In this document: piece after piece, positions 1-9,686 of the stretch
Layout of the letters: each line of letters starts with the position of its first letter
Position numbering within the stretch: position 1 is the first letter of the stretch
Origin: Providencia alcalifaciens DSM 30120
GTDB lineage: Bacteria > Pseudomonadota > Gammaproteobacteria > Enterobacterales > Enterobacteriaceae
Length of the DNA: 64,000 bases
Direction: 5' to 3'
Assembly (NCBI RefSeq): GCF_000173415.1
Contig: NZ_ABXW01000045.1
Coordinates: 49,918 to 113,917, forward strand
Translations under genes and position numbers: made by a program
Notes under the pieces: generated by a model
Seen by the model: the letters and a program-made list of their open reading frames with translations, nothing else
The model's database searches: none
What the model was told of the DNA's origin: nothing

Positions 1-254
1 TCATCAACCGCAGCAATTACTTCAGCAACAAAAATTTGGTCTGCGTCACGCCCAAGCAGATAACCACCACCAGGACCGCGCACACTAGAAACTAAATCGT
101 TTTTACGTAAACGAGAGAAGAGTTGCTCAAGATAAGAGAGGGAAATTCCCTGACGTTCAGAAATGTCAGCTAAAGGTACTGGACCTGTCTGAGAATGTAA
201 CGCGACATCTAACATCGCAGTTACTGCGTAACGCCCTTTAGAAGTGAGTCTCAT
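1..254 (-). CDS. iscR: Fe-S cluster regulator IscR, N-terminal part (cut by window edge)
   Basis: The first 84 codons, beginning [19 protein letters not shown], match the winged-helix DNA-binding half of the Rrf2-family regulator IscR. IscR senses Fe-S cluster status and represses the isc operon. The ATG is at 252-254 on the minus strand. The three cluster-binding cysteines of the family (near residues 92-104) lie beyond the left window edge and cannot be checked. Two IscR-type operators lie 41-90 bp upstream, as expected for autoregulation. The iscSUA genes should follow outside the window. Identity is from the near-identical N-terminus, as I recall the E. coli protein. Confidence 0.93.
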   Translation of the reverse strand, partial: MRLTSKGRYAVTAMLDVALHSQTGPVPLADISERQGISLSYLEQLFSRLRKNDLVSSVRGPGGGYLLGRDADQIFVAEVIAAVD

Positions 255-294
255 AACATAAATACTCCGTGGTAAAATATGCAATAATTGTGAC

Positions 295-344
295 ATACTT
301 GAGTAATTTGGTCAACTATTTACCTGACTAATTTACTCAAGTAT
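295..344 (-). promoter_or_regulatory. Two tandem type 1 IscR operators at iscR
   Basis: Two 25-bp segments, 295-319 and 320-344, abut each other. Each fits 23 of 25 positions of the type 1 IscR consensus (ATASYYGACTR core, dyad AGTCRRSTAT) as I remember it. They lie just upstream of iscR. In E. coli holo-IscR binds such sites to repress iscRSUA. The match is seen directly; the function is inferred from the family. Confidence 0.8.
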
Positions 345-371
345 TCTGTTCACTTTACCACAGCATTAACC

Positions 372-1103
372 TCATTTTTTCGCCCATTTTTCCATTGAAG
401 TCAAAATGCCACGAAGAATATGCAACTCTTGAGTTTCTACATGGGCACGGGTAAATAAACGTCGTAGTTTATTCATAATTAACCCTGGGTGCGCCTTGCG
501 AATAAAGCCGGATTCATTCAATACGCTTTCAAGATGAACGTAAAAACGCTCTAAATCTTCAGCAGGTGGGTATTCTACCTCATCATCCACTGATGTTTGC
601 GTATTTTTTTCAGCAATTGCCAAATACGCCATGCGGATTTCGTAGCTGACCAACTGTACCGCCATCGCCAAGTTCAACGAACCATATTCAGGGTTAGTCG
701 GAATATAAAGATGATAATTACATCTTTGCAATTCTTCGTTAGTTAAGCCGACTCTTTCACGACCAAAAACAATGGCAACGGGTGCATCTTTAGCTTGTTC
801 AACCGATTTTACGCCACATTCACGAGGCTCAACCATTGGCCAAGAAAGCGTACGAGAACGTGCACTGGTGCCAATAACCAGTTTGCACCCTTCCAGCGCC
901 TCATCGAGAGATTTCACGACTTTGGCATTACCGATAACATCACTCGCTCCCGCTGATAATGCGATAGAGTGAGAATCAGGTTCAACAAGTGGGTTGACTA
1001 AATAAAGGTTTGAAAGCCCCATTGTTTTCATTGCGCGGGCCGTTGAGCCCATATTGCCAGTGTGTGAGGTTTCAACAAGAACGATACGGATATTTTCTAG
1101 CAT
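372..1103 (-). CDS. trmJ: tRNA (cytidine/uridine-32-2'-O)-methyltransferase TrmJ
   Basis: 243 residues, close to the usual ~245. SPOUT-class methyltransferase that adds a 2'-O-methyl group at position 32 of tRNA, using SAM. The N-terminus ([22 protein letters not shown]) and the knot segment [17 protein letters not shown], about residues 108-124, are family hallmarks. The C-terminal third is the charged helical extension seen in TrmJ but not in TrmL. It sits between iscR and the divergent suhB, the same order as in E. coli. The start ATG at 1101-1103 gives the conserved N-terminus. Confidence 0.93.
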   Translation of the reverse strand: MLENIRIVLVETSHTGNMGSTARAMKTMGLSNLYLVNPLVEPDSHSIALSAGASDVIGNAKVVKSLDEALEGCKLVIGTSARSRTLSWPMVEPRECGVKSVEQAKDAPVAIVFGRERVGLTNEELQRCNYHLYIPTNPEYGSLNLAMAVQLVSYEIRMAYLAIAEKNTQTSVDDEVEYPPAEDLERFYVHLESVLNESGFIRKAHPGLIMNKLRRLFTRAHVETQELHILRGILTSMEKWAKK

Positions 1104-1227
1104 GGTTTATACATTATCATGAAAAATTAATCGCAAGAGTCTAACACAAAATTGCTTATTGTGACGAACATCTATATACTTTGCGTCTCTTGTTTTTCGT
1201 TCTTTAACATCCCAGTGGAAAATACCC

Positions 1228-2031
1228 ATGCATCCGATGCTTAACATCGCCATACGTGCTGCACGTAAGGCTGGTAATTACATAGCTAAAAACTATGAAG
1301 ACCCTCAGAATGTGACTGTAACCCAAAAGGGTTCTAACGATTTCGTCACTAACGTTGACCGAGACGCTGAACAAATCATCGTTGATATTATTCGTAAATC
1401 TTACCCAGACCACACAATCATCACTGAAGAAAGTGGTGAATTATTAGGTAAAGATGATGATATTCAATGGGTAATCGATCCACTGGATGGCACCACCAAT
1501 TTTACAAAACGTCTCCCTCACTTCTCAGTTTCTATCGCTGTACGCGTTAAAGGTCGTACAGAAGTTGCCGCTGTCTATGACCCAATGCGTAACGAATTAT
1601 TTACTGCTGTACGCGGTCAAGGCGCTCAAATGAACGGCTACCGTTTACGTATGGCTGAGAAACGTGATCTTGAAGGCGCAGTTGTTGCAACTGGCTTCCC
1701 ATTCAAACACAAACAACATGCACCTATCTACATGAATATCATGGGCAAAATGTTTGAACAGTGCGCTGATTTCCGTCGCACAGGTTCTGCTGCTCTGGAT
1801 TTATGCTACGTGGCGGCGGGTCGTGTTGATGCTTACTTTGAAATCGGCTTAAAACCATGGGATTTCTTAGGTGGTGAGCTTATCATGCGTGAAGCAGGTG
1901 GGATCATGACTGACTTCGTTGGTGGTCATAACTATTTAGCATCAGGCAACTTAGTTGCAGGTAGCCCACGCGTTGTTCGCGATATTTTGGCTGCAATGAA
2001 AGATGAATTATCTGAAGCGTTAAAACGCTAA
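1228..2031 (+). CDS. suhB: Inositol-1-monophosphatase / Nus factor SuhB
   Basis: 267 residues, as in E. coli. Mg-dependent phosphatase of the inositol monophosphatase family. EESGE (near residue 67) and the metal-binding WVIDPLDGTTNF (near 83-94) are intact, as is the C-terminal motif KPWDFLGGELIMREAGG. In enterobacteria SuhB also joins the rRNA antitermination complex with NusA, NusB, NusE and NusG, and that role is likely here by homology. The gene is divergent from trmJ and followed by a bidirectional terminator. Confidence 0.95.
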   Translation: MHPMLNIAIRAARKAGNYIAKNYEDPQNVTVTQKGSNDFVTNVDRDAEQIIVDIIRKSYPDHTIITEESGELLGKDDDIQWVIDPLDGTTNFTKRLPHFSVSIAVRVKGRTEVAAVYDPMRNELFTAVRGQGAQMNGYRLRMAEKRDLEGAVVATGFPFKHKQHAPIYMNIMGKMFEQCADFRRTGSAALDLCYVAAGRVDAYFEIGLKPWDFLGGELIMREAGGIMTDFVGGHNYLASGNLVAGSPRVVRDILAAMKDELSEALKR

Positions 2032-2054
2032 TTCCCGCAGAATTCAAGACAGAT

Positions 2055-2094
2055 AAAAAAGGCGCTAGGTTATAAACCTCAGCGCCTTTTTATC
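2055..2094. terminator. Bidirectional terminator between suhB and hcaT-like gene
   Basis: The hairpin arms GGCGCTAGGT (2061-2070) and ACCTCAGCGCC (2076-2086) pair with one bulge. They are flanked by A6 on the left and T5 on the right, so a U-tract follows the stem on both strands. It can serve suhB on plus and the transporter gene on minus. Confidence 0.85.
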
Positions 2095-2111
2095 TTTCAT
2101 AATGTTGTTTG

Positions 2112-3263
2112 TTACGCTTGAACACTCACTTTTGGGCGAATAAATAATGCAGGTACAGCCAACAGCGCCATCAAGTAAAATACAACACCATGTTGATCAG
2201 GCATGCGTTCATATATATAACCGACCATGATGGTAATCACCGCAAGCCCGCCTCCTGTTGCTAATGCCGAGTATGCACCTTGCAACGGAATGATTTCATT
2301 CTCTTTACGTGCACTGATAAAGCGCATCGCCGCTAAGTGACATACCGTAAACGTGCCGCTATGTAAAACTTGCACGATGATCAATACAGGTAGCGCAGTA
2401 AATGCCCCCATCATTCCCCACCGAATAATTCCACAAACTGCCGATAATAATAATAAATTTCGAGCGCTCCAGCGGCGGAATAAACGGTGACTCAACATAA
2501 ATACAATAACTTCCGCCACCACACCCAGTGACCATAAATTTCCAATCACCAAATCTGAATAGCCGGCTTCCTTCCAAAACAAAGAAGCAAAACCATAATA
2601 TGCGGCATGAGCGCCTTGTAATAATGTCACACAGATGAGAAACATCAGGACGTTTTTATCTGCAATCAGTTGTTTAAATGAGACCTTATTAGTGCCTTCT
2701 GTTTTAGCTACCCCTGCTGGCATAATGGCAGGTTTTAACATCGCTCCAAATAATAGTGCAGCACAACTAATCACAAGTGCGACCATAATTGAAGTATGTC
2801 CCCATACTCCCGCAAAATAGCCCATAGAAGATGAGCCAATAATAAAGGCGATGGAGCCCCAAACACGAATTTTGCCGTAGTCAAATGTGAATTGCTTCTG
2901 CCATGTTCCCGCTAATGAGTCCCCCAATGGCACCATCGGTGCAAAAAAGAGGTTAAACCCTATCATGACAAACATTAACCAAGCCCAGTGAGAGCCGAAT
3001 GAAAATCCAATTGAAAAAATGAGGGAAAGTGCAGCCAGCAATCGCAAACCATTAATCAACTTCGACGGTTCTTTGACTTGAGGAGTAATAAACATTGCAC
3101 CTAAAAAACGCGCCGCGAGCCCTATGCCAAGCAATAACCCGATCATTTCGGCATCAATACCCTCACCTTGCAGCCATACCGACCAAAATGGTAGGAAAAT
3201 ACTGTAGGCAAAAAAGTAGGTAAAATAATCAATCGCTAACCAGCGCGTTGATGGGATAACCAT
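2112..3263 (-). CDS. hcaT: MFS transporter, HcaT (3-phenylpropionate permease) type
   Basis: 383 residues with about twelve hydrophobic segments. Its start (ALDYFTYFFAYS-like) and overall pattern match the MFS_1-like HcaT family, close to E. coli HcaT (379 residues), which lies in the same suhB-glyA neighbourhood. A GTG lies directly before the chosen ATG at 3261-3263; the ATG is better spaced from the GGGAGG ribosome site. No hca catabolic genes are nearby, so the substrate is uncertain. Phenylpropionate uptake is a family-based guess. Confidence 0.75.
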   Translation of the reverse strand: MVIPSTRWLAIDYFTYFFAYSIFLPFWSVWLQGEGIDAEMIGLLLGIGLAARFLGAMFITPQVKEPSKLINGLRLLAALSLIFSIGFSFGSHWAWLMFVMIGFNLFFAPMVPLGDSLAGTWQKQFTFDYGKIRVWGSIAFIIGSSSMGYFAGVWGHTSIMVALVISCAALLFGAMLKPAIMPAGVAKTEGTNKVSFKQLIADKNVLMFLICVTLLQGAHAAYYGFASLFWKEAGYSDLVIGNLWSLGVVAEVIVFMLSHRLFRRWSARNLLLLSAVCGIIRWGMMGAFTALPVLIIVQVLHSGTFTVCHLAAMRFISARKENEIIPLQGAYSALATGGGLAVITIMVGYIYERMPDQHGVVFYLMALLAVPALFIRPKVSVQA

Positions 3264-3284
3264 CACTCCTCCCTTTTTTCAATG

Positions 3285-3322
3285 CAAAAAACCCGCTTTT
3301 ACACGATGTAGAAGCGGGTTTA
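3285..3322 (-). terminator. glyA terminator
   Basis: On the minus strand AAACCCGCTTCT pairs with AAAAGCGGGTTT across a 9-nt loop, followed by a T-run. It lies just downstream of the glyA stop codon and upstream of the transporter start. Confidence 0.85.
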
Positions 3323-3341
3323 GATAACTAATCAGTTTAAA

Positions 3342-4595
3342 TTATGCGTAAACTGGGTATTTTTTACAGATAGCTAATACTTTCTGTTTAACGGCTTCAA
3401 TGGTCGCTTCGTCATTGAGGTTGTCCAGAATATCACACATCCAGCCAGCTAGCTCGCGAGCATCTGCTTCATTGAAGCCACGACGTGTAATTGCAGGAGA
3501 ACCAATACGAACACCAGAAGTTACAAATGGGCTCTTCGGATCGTTAGGTACGCTGTTTTTGTTCACAGTGATATTTGCGCGACCCAATGCAGCATCCGCG
3601 TCTTTACCTGTGATGTCTTTGTCAACTAAGTCAACTAAGAACAGGTGGTTTTCAGTACCGCCAGAAACGACTTTAAAGCCGCGCTGTTGGAAAACTTCCA
3701 CCATGGCTTTCGCATTTTTAGCGACTTGCTGTTGGTAAGTTTTAAACGCAGGCTCCATCGCTTCTTTCAGTGCTACCGCTTTACCCGCGATAACGTGCAT
3801 CAGAGGACCACCTTGTGAACCTGGGAATACCGCAGAGTTCAGACGTTTATACAGATCTTCATCACCACCTTTAGCCAGGATCAAACCACCGCGTGGACCT
3901 GCTAAAGTTTTGTGTGTTGTCGTCGTGACGACATGAGCATGTGGAACTGGGTTAGGATACACCCCCGCAGCCACCAGACCCGCAACGTGAGCCATATCAA
4001 CGAACAGATAAGCACCGATGCTATCAGCGATTTCACGCATTTTTGCCCAATCAACCACACCAGAATACGCGGAGAAACCGCCGATGATCATTTTTGGTTG
4101 GTGTTTTTTCGCTTGTGCAGCGATATCGTCGTAATCAATTTTACCGCTTTCATCGATACCATAAGGAACGATGTTATACAGCTTACCGGAGAAGTTGACT
4201 GGAGAACCATGAGTTAAGTGACCACCGTGCGCAAGGTTCATACCTAATACAGTGTCGCCTGGTTGCAGAAGTGCCATATAGACAGCCGCGTTAGCTTGTG
4301 AACCTGAGTGTGGCTGTACGTTTGCGTAATCAGCACCAAATAACTCTTTCGCACGGTCGATAGCTAATTGCTCAACAACGTCAACAAATTCACAACCACC
4401 GTAATAACGTTTAGTTGGGTAACCTTCCGCATATTTATTGGTCAGCTGAGAGCCTTGAGCTTGCATAACTCGTGGGCTGGTGTAGTTTTCAGAAGCAATT
4501 AATTCAATGTGTTCTTCTTGACGTTGTACTTCTTTTTCCATTGCTTCCCACAGTTGTGGGTCGTAATCTGCAATATTCATTTCACGCTTTAACAT
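3342..4595 (-). CDS. glyA: Serine hydroxymethyltransferase GlyA
   Basis: 417 residues, the same as E. coli. PLP enzyme that interconverts serine and glycine with tetrahydrofolate, the main source of one-carbon units. The PLP-lysine motif [16 protein letters not shown] is intact near residue 229, with conserved [12 protein letters not shown] at the N-terminus. An upstream in-frame ATG exists at 4614-4616, but [12 protein letters not shown] at 4593-4595 matches the family N-terminus and has AGGAG 7 bases before it. A PurR-type operator lies about 107 bp upstream, consistent with purine control of one-carbon supply. Confidence 0.97.
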   Translation of the reverse strand: MLKREMNIADYDPQLWEAMEKEVQRQEEHIELIASENYTSPRVMQAQGSQLTNKYAEGYPTKRYYGGCEFVDVVEQLAIDRAKELFGADYANVQPHSGSQANAAVYMALLQPGDTVLGMNLAHGGHLTHGSPVNFSGKLYNIVPYGIDESGKIDYDDIAAQAKKHQPKMIIGGFSAYSGVVDWAKMREIADSIGAYLFVDMAHVAGLVAAGVYPNPVPHAHVVTTTTHKTLAGPRGGLILAKGGDEDLYKRLNSAVFPGSQGGPLMHVIAGKAVALKEAMEPAFKTYQQQVAKNAKAMVEVFQQRGFKVVSGGTENHLFLVDLVDKDITGKDADAALGRANITVNKNSVPNDPKSPFVTSGVRIGSPAITRRGFNEADARELAGWMCDILDNLNDEATIEAVKQKVLAICKKYPVYA

Positions 4596-4701
4596 TCGCT
4601 TCTCCTGCCTCAGCAATTCAATAAGGTAACAATCAATTCAACTTAATGACTGACAGTGTAAACTCTTTTTCGCCATTGAGATAGCCCCTAAGAAAAAATA
4701 T

Positions 4702-4717
4702 ACGCAAACGATTGCAT
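4702..4717. promoter_or_regulatory. PurR operator at glyA
   Basis: ACGCAAACGATTGCAT matches 14 of 16 bases of the PurR palindrome ACGCAAACGTTTGCGT. It lies 107 bp upstream of the glyA start. PurR with hypoxanthine or guanine represses glyA in E. coli, so the same control is likely. Confidence 0.75.
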
Positions 4718-4880
4718 TAATTTTTTTGCTTTCAGATAGCCTTAAACAACACAAAATATAATAGTGCATATTTCAATAATACCGAGATGAATATCTAACT
4801 TTGCAAGCGACCTCTAACTTTGCAGTGAATTCCCTCACTTTTTGACACGTTAATTATTTACATTTACCGTTAAATATTAT

Positions 4881-4903
4881 AAGTTGCATATAAAATACAT
4901 GTT
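4881..4903. promoter_or_regulatory. NsrR operator at hmp
   Basis: The 23-bp dyad has arms AAGTTGCATAT and AAATACATGTT around one base. It fits the NsrR consensus (AAGATGYATTT-N-AAATRCATCTT) with 2 and 1 mismatches per arm. It sits 43 bp before the hmp start. NsrR is the nitric-oxide-sensing repressor of hmp in enterobacteria. Confidence 0.75.
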
Positions 4904-4945
4904 TGTAAATTCATAAAATCATGAAAATAATTCAGGAGCACCTGT

Positions 4946-6145
4946 ATGCTTGACCAACAAACTATCGCCACAATTAAATCCACTATCCCCGCTATCGCTG
5001 CAACGGGTCCTAAGCTAACCGCTCACTTTTATGACCGGATGTTCAAACAACATCCAGAACTGAAAGATATTTTTAATATGACTCACCAAAAAAATGGGGA
5101 TCAGCGTGAAGCTTTATTCAACGCCATTTGTGCGTATGCTGTGCATATTGAAACCCCTGAAGCCCTGATTGGCGCGGTGGAAAAAATTGCTCAGAAGCAT
5201 GTCAGCTTAAATATCAAACCTGAACACTACCCCATTGTTGGTGAAAATTTGTTAGCTGCAATTGATGAGCTACTTAGCCCAGGTCAGGAAGTCTTAGATG
5301 CATGGGGCAGAGCTTACGGTGTACTCGCTGATATTTTTATTAATCGTGAAAATGCGATTTATCATGAGAATGCTGAAAAAGTAGGTGGTTGGGAAGGTTT
5401 AAGAGAATTTAGAGTGACTAAAAAGCAGCCACAAAGCACAGTCATCACTAGTTTTGAATTCACACCTGTTGATGGAAACCCCGTTGCTGACTACCGCCCA
5501 GGACAATACATTACCGTCTATCTGAACGAAAATAGCTTTGAAAATCAAGAAATTCGTCAGTACTCGCTCACTAGCGCACCAAACGGCAAGACCTACCGTA
5601 TAGCGGTCAAACGTGAAGAGCAAGGCACAGTATCAGGCTTTTTACACCAACATCTCAATGAAGGTGATATCGTTCGCTTAGCGCCACCTTGCGGCGACTT
5701 TTTCCTTGATGTCGATCCACAAACACCAGTCACACTGATTTCTGCAGGTGTGGGGTTAACCCCAATGCTCAGCATGCTTAACCATCTCACACATCAACAA
5801 CATCCAGCACCAATCAATTGGCTGCATGCTGCTGAGAATGGTGATGTTCACGCATTTGATCAAGAAGTTAGCAATCTAATGGCACAGCATGAGCAAGGTC
5901 ATTCGGCAGTTTGGTTCAACCAGCCAACGCAACAAGATCAGTTGGGTACAGACTATCAATACCGCGGATTACTGGATTTAGCACAAGTGAAAAACAAAGT
6001 GCTTCAGCCGAATATGCAATTCTACTTCTGCGGACCTGTCGGCTTTATGCAACATGTCGGAAAACAGCTGATTGAGATGGGCGTTACTGCTGATAGCATT
6101 CATTATGAGTGTTTCGGTCCTCATAAGGTATTGCCACTGAATTAA
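4946..6145 (+). CDS. hmp: Flavohaemoglobin / nitric oxide dioxygenase Hmp
   Basis: 399 residues (E. coli 396). Converts NO and O2 to nitrate using NAD(P)H, haem and FAD in the cytoplasm. Globin domain at about residues 1-138, then an FAD-binding barrel containing RQYSLTSAP, then an NAD domain with [13 protein letters not shown] and the terminal [13 protein letters not shown] lies 7 bases before the ATG. It stands alone as one transcription unit with an NsrR-like operator upstream. Confidence 0.96.
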   Translation: MLDQQTIATIKSTIPAIAATGPKLTAHFYDRMFKQHPELKDIFNMTHQKNGDQREALFNAICAYAVHIETPEALIGAVEKIAQKHVSLNIKPEHYPIVGENLLAAIDELLSPGQEVLDAWGRAYGVLADIFINRENAIYHENAEKVGGWEGLREFRVTKKQPQSTVITSFEFTPVDGNPVADYRPGQYITVYLNENSFENQEIRQYSLTSAPNGKTYRIAVKREEQGTVSGFLHQHLNEGDIVRLAPPCGDFFLDVDPQTPVTLISAGVGLTPMLSMLNHLTHQQHPAPINWLHAAENGDVHAFDQEVSNLMAQHEQGHSAVWFNQPTQQDQLGTDYQYRGLLDLAQVKNKVLQPNMQFYFCGPVGFMQHVGKQLIEMGVTADSIHYECFGPHKVLPLN

Positions 6146-6207
6146 TGAAAGTTATTCATTATAGTGAATTGTTTTTTAAGACTTTAATTTAAATTATTTT
6201 TCATTTT

Positions 6208-6272
6208 GCGGTAACGGACTCGCATATAAATATATTGTCATCCCAAGTAGGATATATTTATTCCGTTACCGC
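6208..6272. repeat. Large imperfect hairpin between convergent hmp and glnB
   Basis: The outer arms GCGGTAACGGA (6208-6218) and TCCGTTACCGC (6262-6272) are perfect complements. The inner arms ATAAATATAT (6226-6235) and ATATATTTAT (6252-6261) are also perfect. Only a 7-base bulge sits on the left side, around a 16-base loop, giving 21 paired bases in all. It may act as a two-way terminator or be a small mobile palindrome; the U-tracts are short. Confidence 0.7.
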
Positions 6273-6330
6273 ACTTTTCACTCAAATAACTAAGCTTGAA
6301 TGGTTCAAGTTAGCAAATTAACTGAAATCG

Positions 6331-6681
<351 letters not shown>

Positions 6682-8304
6682 TTATGACCAGTTTTTCCGG
6701 CCAAAACCTGAGGTAATCGGATAACGACGATCTTTACCGAAATTACGCATTGTGATCCGTGGTCCAACAGGAGCCTGACGGCGTTTATATTCGTTAATAT
6801 CGACAAGACGCACAACTTTGCGAACGATTTCTCTATCAAATCCGAGCTTAATAAGATCAGCCACAGATAAATCTTTTTCTACATAACCGTCTAAGATAGC
6901 ATCTAACACATCGTAAGGTGGTAAGCTATCTTGGTCCAACTGACCTGGCGCGAGTTCCGCTGAAGGTGGTCTATCAATCACGCGCTGCGGAATTGCCGGC
7001 GATATTGTATTACGATATTTAGCCAGTTCAAAGACCAGTGTTTTCGGTACATCTTTTAGGACATCAAAGCCACCTGCCATATCACCATATAGCGTTGAGT
7101 ACCCTACTGCTGACTCACTTTTATTGCTGGTTGTCAGCACTAAGCGGCGGCGTTTATTGGACATCGCCATTAAAATAACGGCGCGGCAACGAGCTTGTAA
7201 GTTTTCTTCGGTAGTATCCGGTTGAGTTCCCTCAAACATCGGTTGTAATTGAGCCATAAAAGCATCAAACATCGGCTCAATAGACACAATATCAAACTCA
7301 ACACCTAACAATTCAGCCTGCTCTTTCGCATCATGAATGCTCATTTCTGACGTATAACGAAATGGCATCATCACGGCTTGAACACGATCTTTCCCAATAG
7401 CATCTGCCGCAATCGCCACGGTTAATCCTGAATCAATCCCACCAGATAGTCCTAAAATCGCCCCATTGAAGCCATTTTTATTGATGTAATCGCGAGTGGC
7501 TAAGACTAATGCTTGATATACCTGCGCGATTTGAGACGCTTCAGGCTGTTTCGGCTGCTCAGTCACTAATTTCACATCTTCAAAGGTGACTGTCGCCACT
7601 TGCTCTGCAAATTCAACCATTTGATAGACTTGCTTGCCTTTGTTTGCCAGCACTTTCGAGCCACCATCAAATACGAGTTCGTCTTGTCCACCCACTTGGT
7701 TAAGATAAACAATCGGCAAACCGGTACGCTGAGCATGCTCCACCAGCAGATCACTACGAATATGTTCTTTATTCAGATCATATGGAGATGCATTGATAGT
7801 CAATACGAGGTCAGCACCCGCCCCTTTAACGGCATCAATGGGTTCGTCATACCAAATATCTTCACAAATCAGTAAACCGAGCTGATAACCTTTGAATTCC
7901 ACCACGCACGTTTTTTCCGCCGCAGTAAAGTAACGAGGCTCATCAAAAACGCCGTAATTAGGCAGTTCTTGCTTAAAATAACGGGCTAATAGCTTGCCTT
8001 GGTAGAAAAATGATAATGCGTTATAAATTTCATTCTCTTCGTACCACGGATGTCCCACGATGATCCCGCATTGACTGCTAGCTTGTTGTAAACGTTTTAA
8101 TTGCGCAGTGCATCGCTCTTCAAAATCGTGGCGGAAGAGTAAATCTTCAGGGGAATACCCTGTCAGAGCCAGCTCAGAGAACATGACAATATCAGTATTT
8201 TTTCCCTGTTCTTCAACAGTTTGCAACATGCGTTCGCAGTTGCCTTCAATGTCACCAACTAGCCAGTTAAGTTGTGCCAGTGAGATATTAAGCTTACGGC
8301 TCAT
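6682..8304 (-). CDS. nadE: Glutamine-dependent NAD+ synthetase (two-domain)
   Basis: 540 residues, about twice the ammonia-only NadE of E. coli (275). Residues 1-260 form a nitrilase-type glutaminase with the Glu-Lys-Cys triad: Glu44 in FSELALTGY, Lys near 112 in YFKQELPNYG, Cys near 148 in LLICEDIWYDEP. Residues ~270-540 are the NAD synthetase with the ATP loop LGLSGGIDSG. It makes NAD from deamido-NAD, ATP and glutamine-derived ammonia. Its place directly upstream of glnB links a glutamine-consuming enzyme with the nitrogen signal protein. The 41-bp gap to glrR suggests one operon. Confidence 0.93.
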   Translation of the reverse strand: MSRKLNISLAQLNWLVGDIEGNCERMLQTVEEQGKNTDIVMFSELALTGYSPEDLLFRHDFEERCTAQLKRLQQASSQCGIIVGHPWYEENEIYNALSFFYQGKLLARYFKQELPNYGVFDEPRYFTAAEKTCVVEFKGYQLGLLICEDIWYDEPIDAVKGAGADLVLTINASPYDLNKEHIRSDLLVEHAQRTGLPIVYLNQVGGQDELVFDGGSKVLANKGKQVYQMVEFAEQVATVTFEDVKLVTEQPKQPEASQIAQVYQALVLATRDYINKNGFNGAILGLSGGIDSGLTVAIAADAIGKDRVQAVMMPFRYTSEMSIHDAKEQAELLGVEFDIVSIEPMFDAFMAQLQPMFEGTQPDTTEENLQARCRAVILMAMSNKRRRLVLTTSNKSESAVGYSTLYGDMAGGFDVLKDVPKTLVFELAKYRNTISPAIPQRVIDRPPSAELAPGQLDQDSLPPYDVLDAILDGYVEKDLSVADLIKLGFDREIVRKVVRLVDINEYKRRQAPVGPRITMRNFGKDRRYPITSGFGRKNWS

Positions 8305-8345
8305 AACGTGTTTACTCTCCCTTAATCCTTTAGGCTATAAAGGTT

Positions 8346-9686
8346 TTATTCTTTAAAATCATTCGCTTCTAAATCGTGACGCCCGAGTAGTTTATAAAAC
8401 TCGGTACGGTTGCGTCCCGCCATACGTGCAGCTTGGGTCACGTTGCCTTTTGTCATCTGCAATAACTTACGCAGATAATTCAATTCAAATTGGTTACGCG
8501 CTTCTACAAAGGTCGGTAACGCCGTATTCTCCCCTTCTAATGCTTGGCTAACCAAGGCTTCACTAATTACTGGGGATGTTGTTAATGCAACACATTGCTC
8601 AATCACGTTGACTAATTGACGCACATTTCCGGGCCAACTTGCAGTGATCAAACACTTCATCGCATCACTCGAAAAGCTGCGCACAAAAGGCTTATGCCGG
8701 TTCGCAGCTTCACGTAATAAATGATTTGCTAATAATGGAATATCTTCAGCGCGTTCATTTAATGCAGGGATCCGTAAGTTCACCACATTCAAGCGATAAT
8801 AGAGATCTTCACGAAACTCATTTTTTTCCATTGCTTTAGGTAAGTTACGGTGAGTAGCAGAAATGATCCGCACATCAATATCTAAATCTCGGTTACTTCC
8901 CAAAGGGCGTACTTTTCGCTCCTGCAAAACACGCAGTAATTTCACTTGAAGTGGCATTGGCATATCACCAATCTCATCTAAAAAGAGCGTACCGCCGCTG
9001 GCTGCAAAAAATAGCCCTTCACGGCTACTCACCGCTCCCGTAAATGCGCCTTTAGCATGTCCAAACAGTTCAGATTCAAGTAATTGTTCAGGCAGCGCAC
9101 CACAGTTAATCGCAATAAACGGCTTATGAGCACGAGGGCTCACCTTGTGAATAGCTTGCGCTAATACTTCTTTACCTGTACCACTTTGCCCATTGATGAG
9201 CACACTGACATCAGACTGAGCCACCATGTGAGCCTGCTCAAGCAGACGGATCATGAGTGGGCTGCGAGTCACAATACCCGAGTTCCACTCTACATCACTT
9301 ATTGGCGTTGATGACAACGCTAGCGCTTCATCAATGGCTTTGTAGAGTGCGTCTTTATCAACAGGTTTCGTTAAGAAACTAAATACACCGCGTTGAGTCG
9401 CTGCCACTGCATCGGGAATCGAGCCATGAGCGGTTAAGATAATCACAGGAAGGTTGGGATGGGCTTTTTGCACTTCATCAAACAGTGCCATACCATCCAT
9501 CTCGTCCATGCGTAAATCGCTAATGACTAAGTCAATTTTTTCTTTTTGCAGTAATTTTAGCGCTTCAGGTCCGCTTTCTGCTGTTGAGACTTTAAATCCT
9601 TCACTACTTAGACGCATTCCAAGCAATTTTAACAGGCTGGGATCATCATCCACCAAAAGTAAGTTAGCTGACTTACGGCTGGTCAT
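8346..9686 (-). CDS. glrR: Sigma54-dependent response regulator GlrR (QseF)
   Basis: 446 residues. Receiver domain at 1-120 with phosphoacceptor Asp57 ([10 protein letters not shown]). AAA+ domain with Walker A GQSGTGKE and the sigma54-contacting GAFTGA loop. C-terminal Fis-type helix-turn-helix ([24 protein letters not shown]). It activates sigma54 promoters, classically glmY. The start overlaps the qseG stop by four bases (ATGA), implying coupled translation. Three perfect TGTC-N10-GACA sites upstream of glmY in this window are its expected targets. Confidence 0.95.
   Translation of the reverse strand: MTSRKSANLLLVDDDPSLLKLLGMRLSSEGFKVSTAESGPEALKLLQKEKIDLVISDLRMDEMDGMALFDEVQKAHPNLPVIILTAHGSIPDAVAATQRGVFSFLTKPVDKDALYKAIDEALALSSTPISDVEWNSGIVTRSPLMIRLLEQAHMVAQSDVSVLINGQSGTGKEVLAQAIHKVSPRAHKPFIAINCGALPEQLLESELFGHAKGAFTGAVSSREGLFFAASGGTLFLDEIGDMPMPLQVKLLRVLQERKVRPLGSNRDLDIDVRIISATHRNLPKAMEKNEFREDLYYRLNVVNLRIPALNERAEDIPLLANHLLREAANRHKPFVRSFSSDAMKCLITASWPGNVRQLVNVIEQCVALTTSPVISEALVSQALEGENTALPTFVEARNQFELNYLRKLLQMTKGNVTQAARMAGRNRTEFYKLLGRHDLEANDFKE

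Larger units (their letters stand above)
4596..4945. promoter_or_regulatory. Divergent glyA/hmp control region
   Basis: 350 bp without a gene between the divergent glyA and hmp starts. It holds a PurR-like box on the glyA side and an NsrR-like palindrome on the hmp side (listed separately). GTGAATTCCCTCAC near 4825 is a weak dyad in the place where E. coli has MetR sites, but the match is too poor to call. The rest is AT-rich with no ORF I would support. Confidence 0.6.

Noticed and set aside
4815..4840. MetR site for glyA
   Set aside because: The dyad GTGAATTCCCTCAC does not fit TGAA-N5-TTCA well enough.
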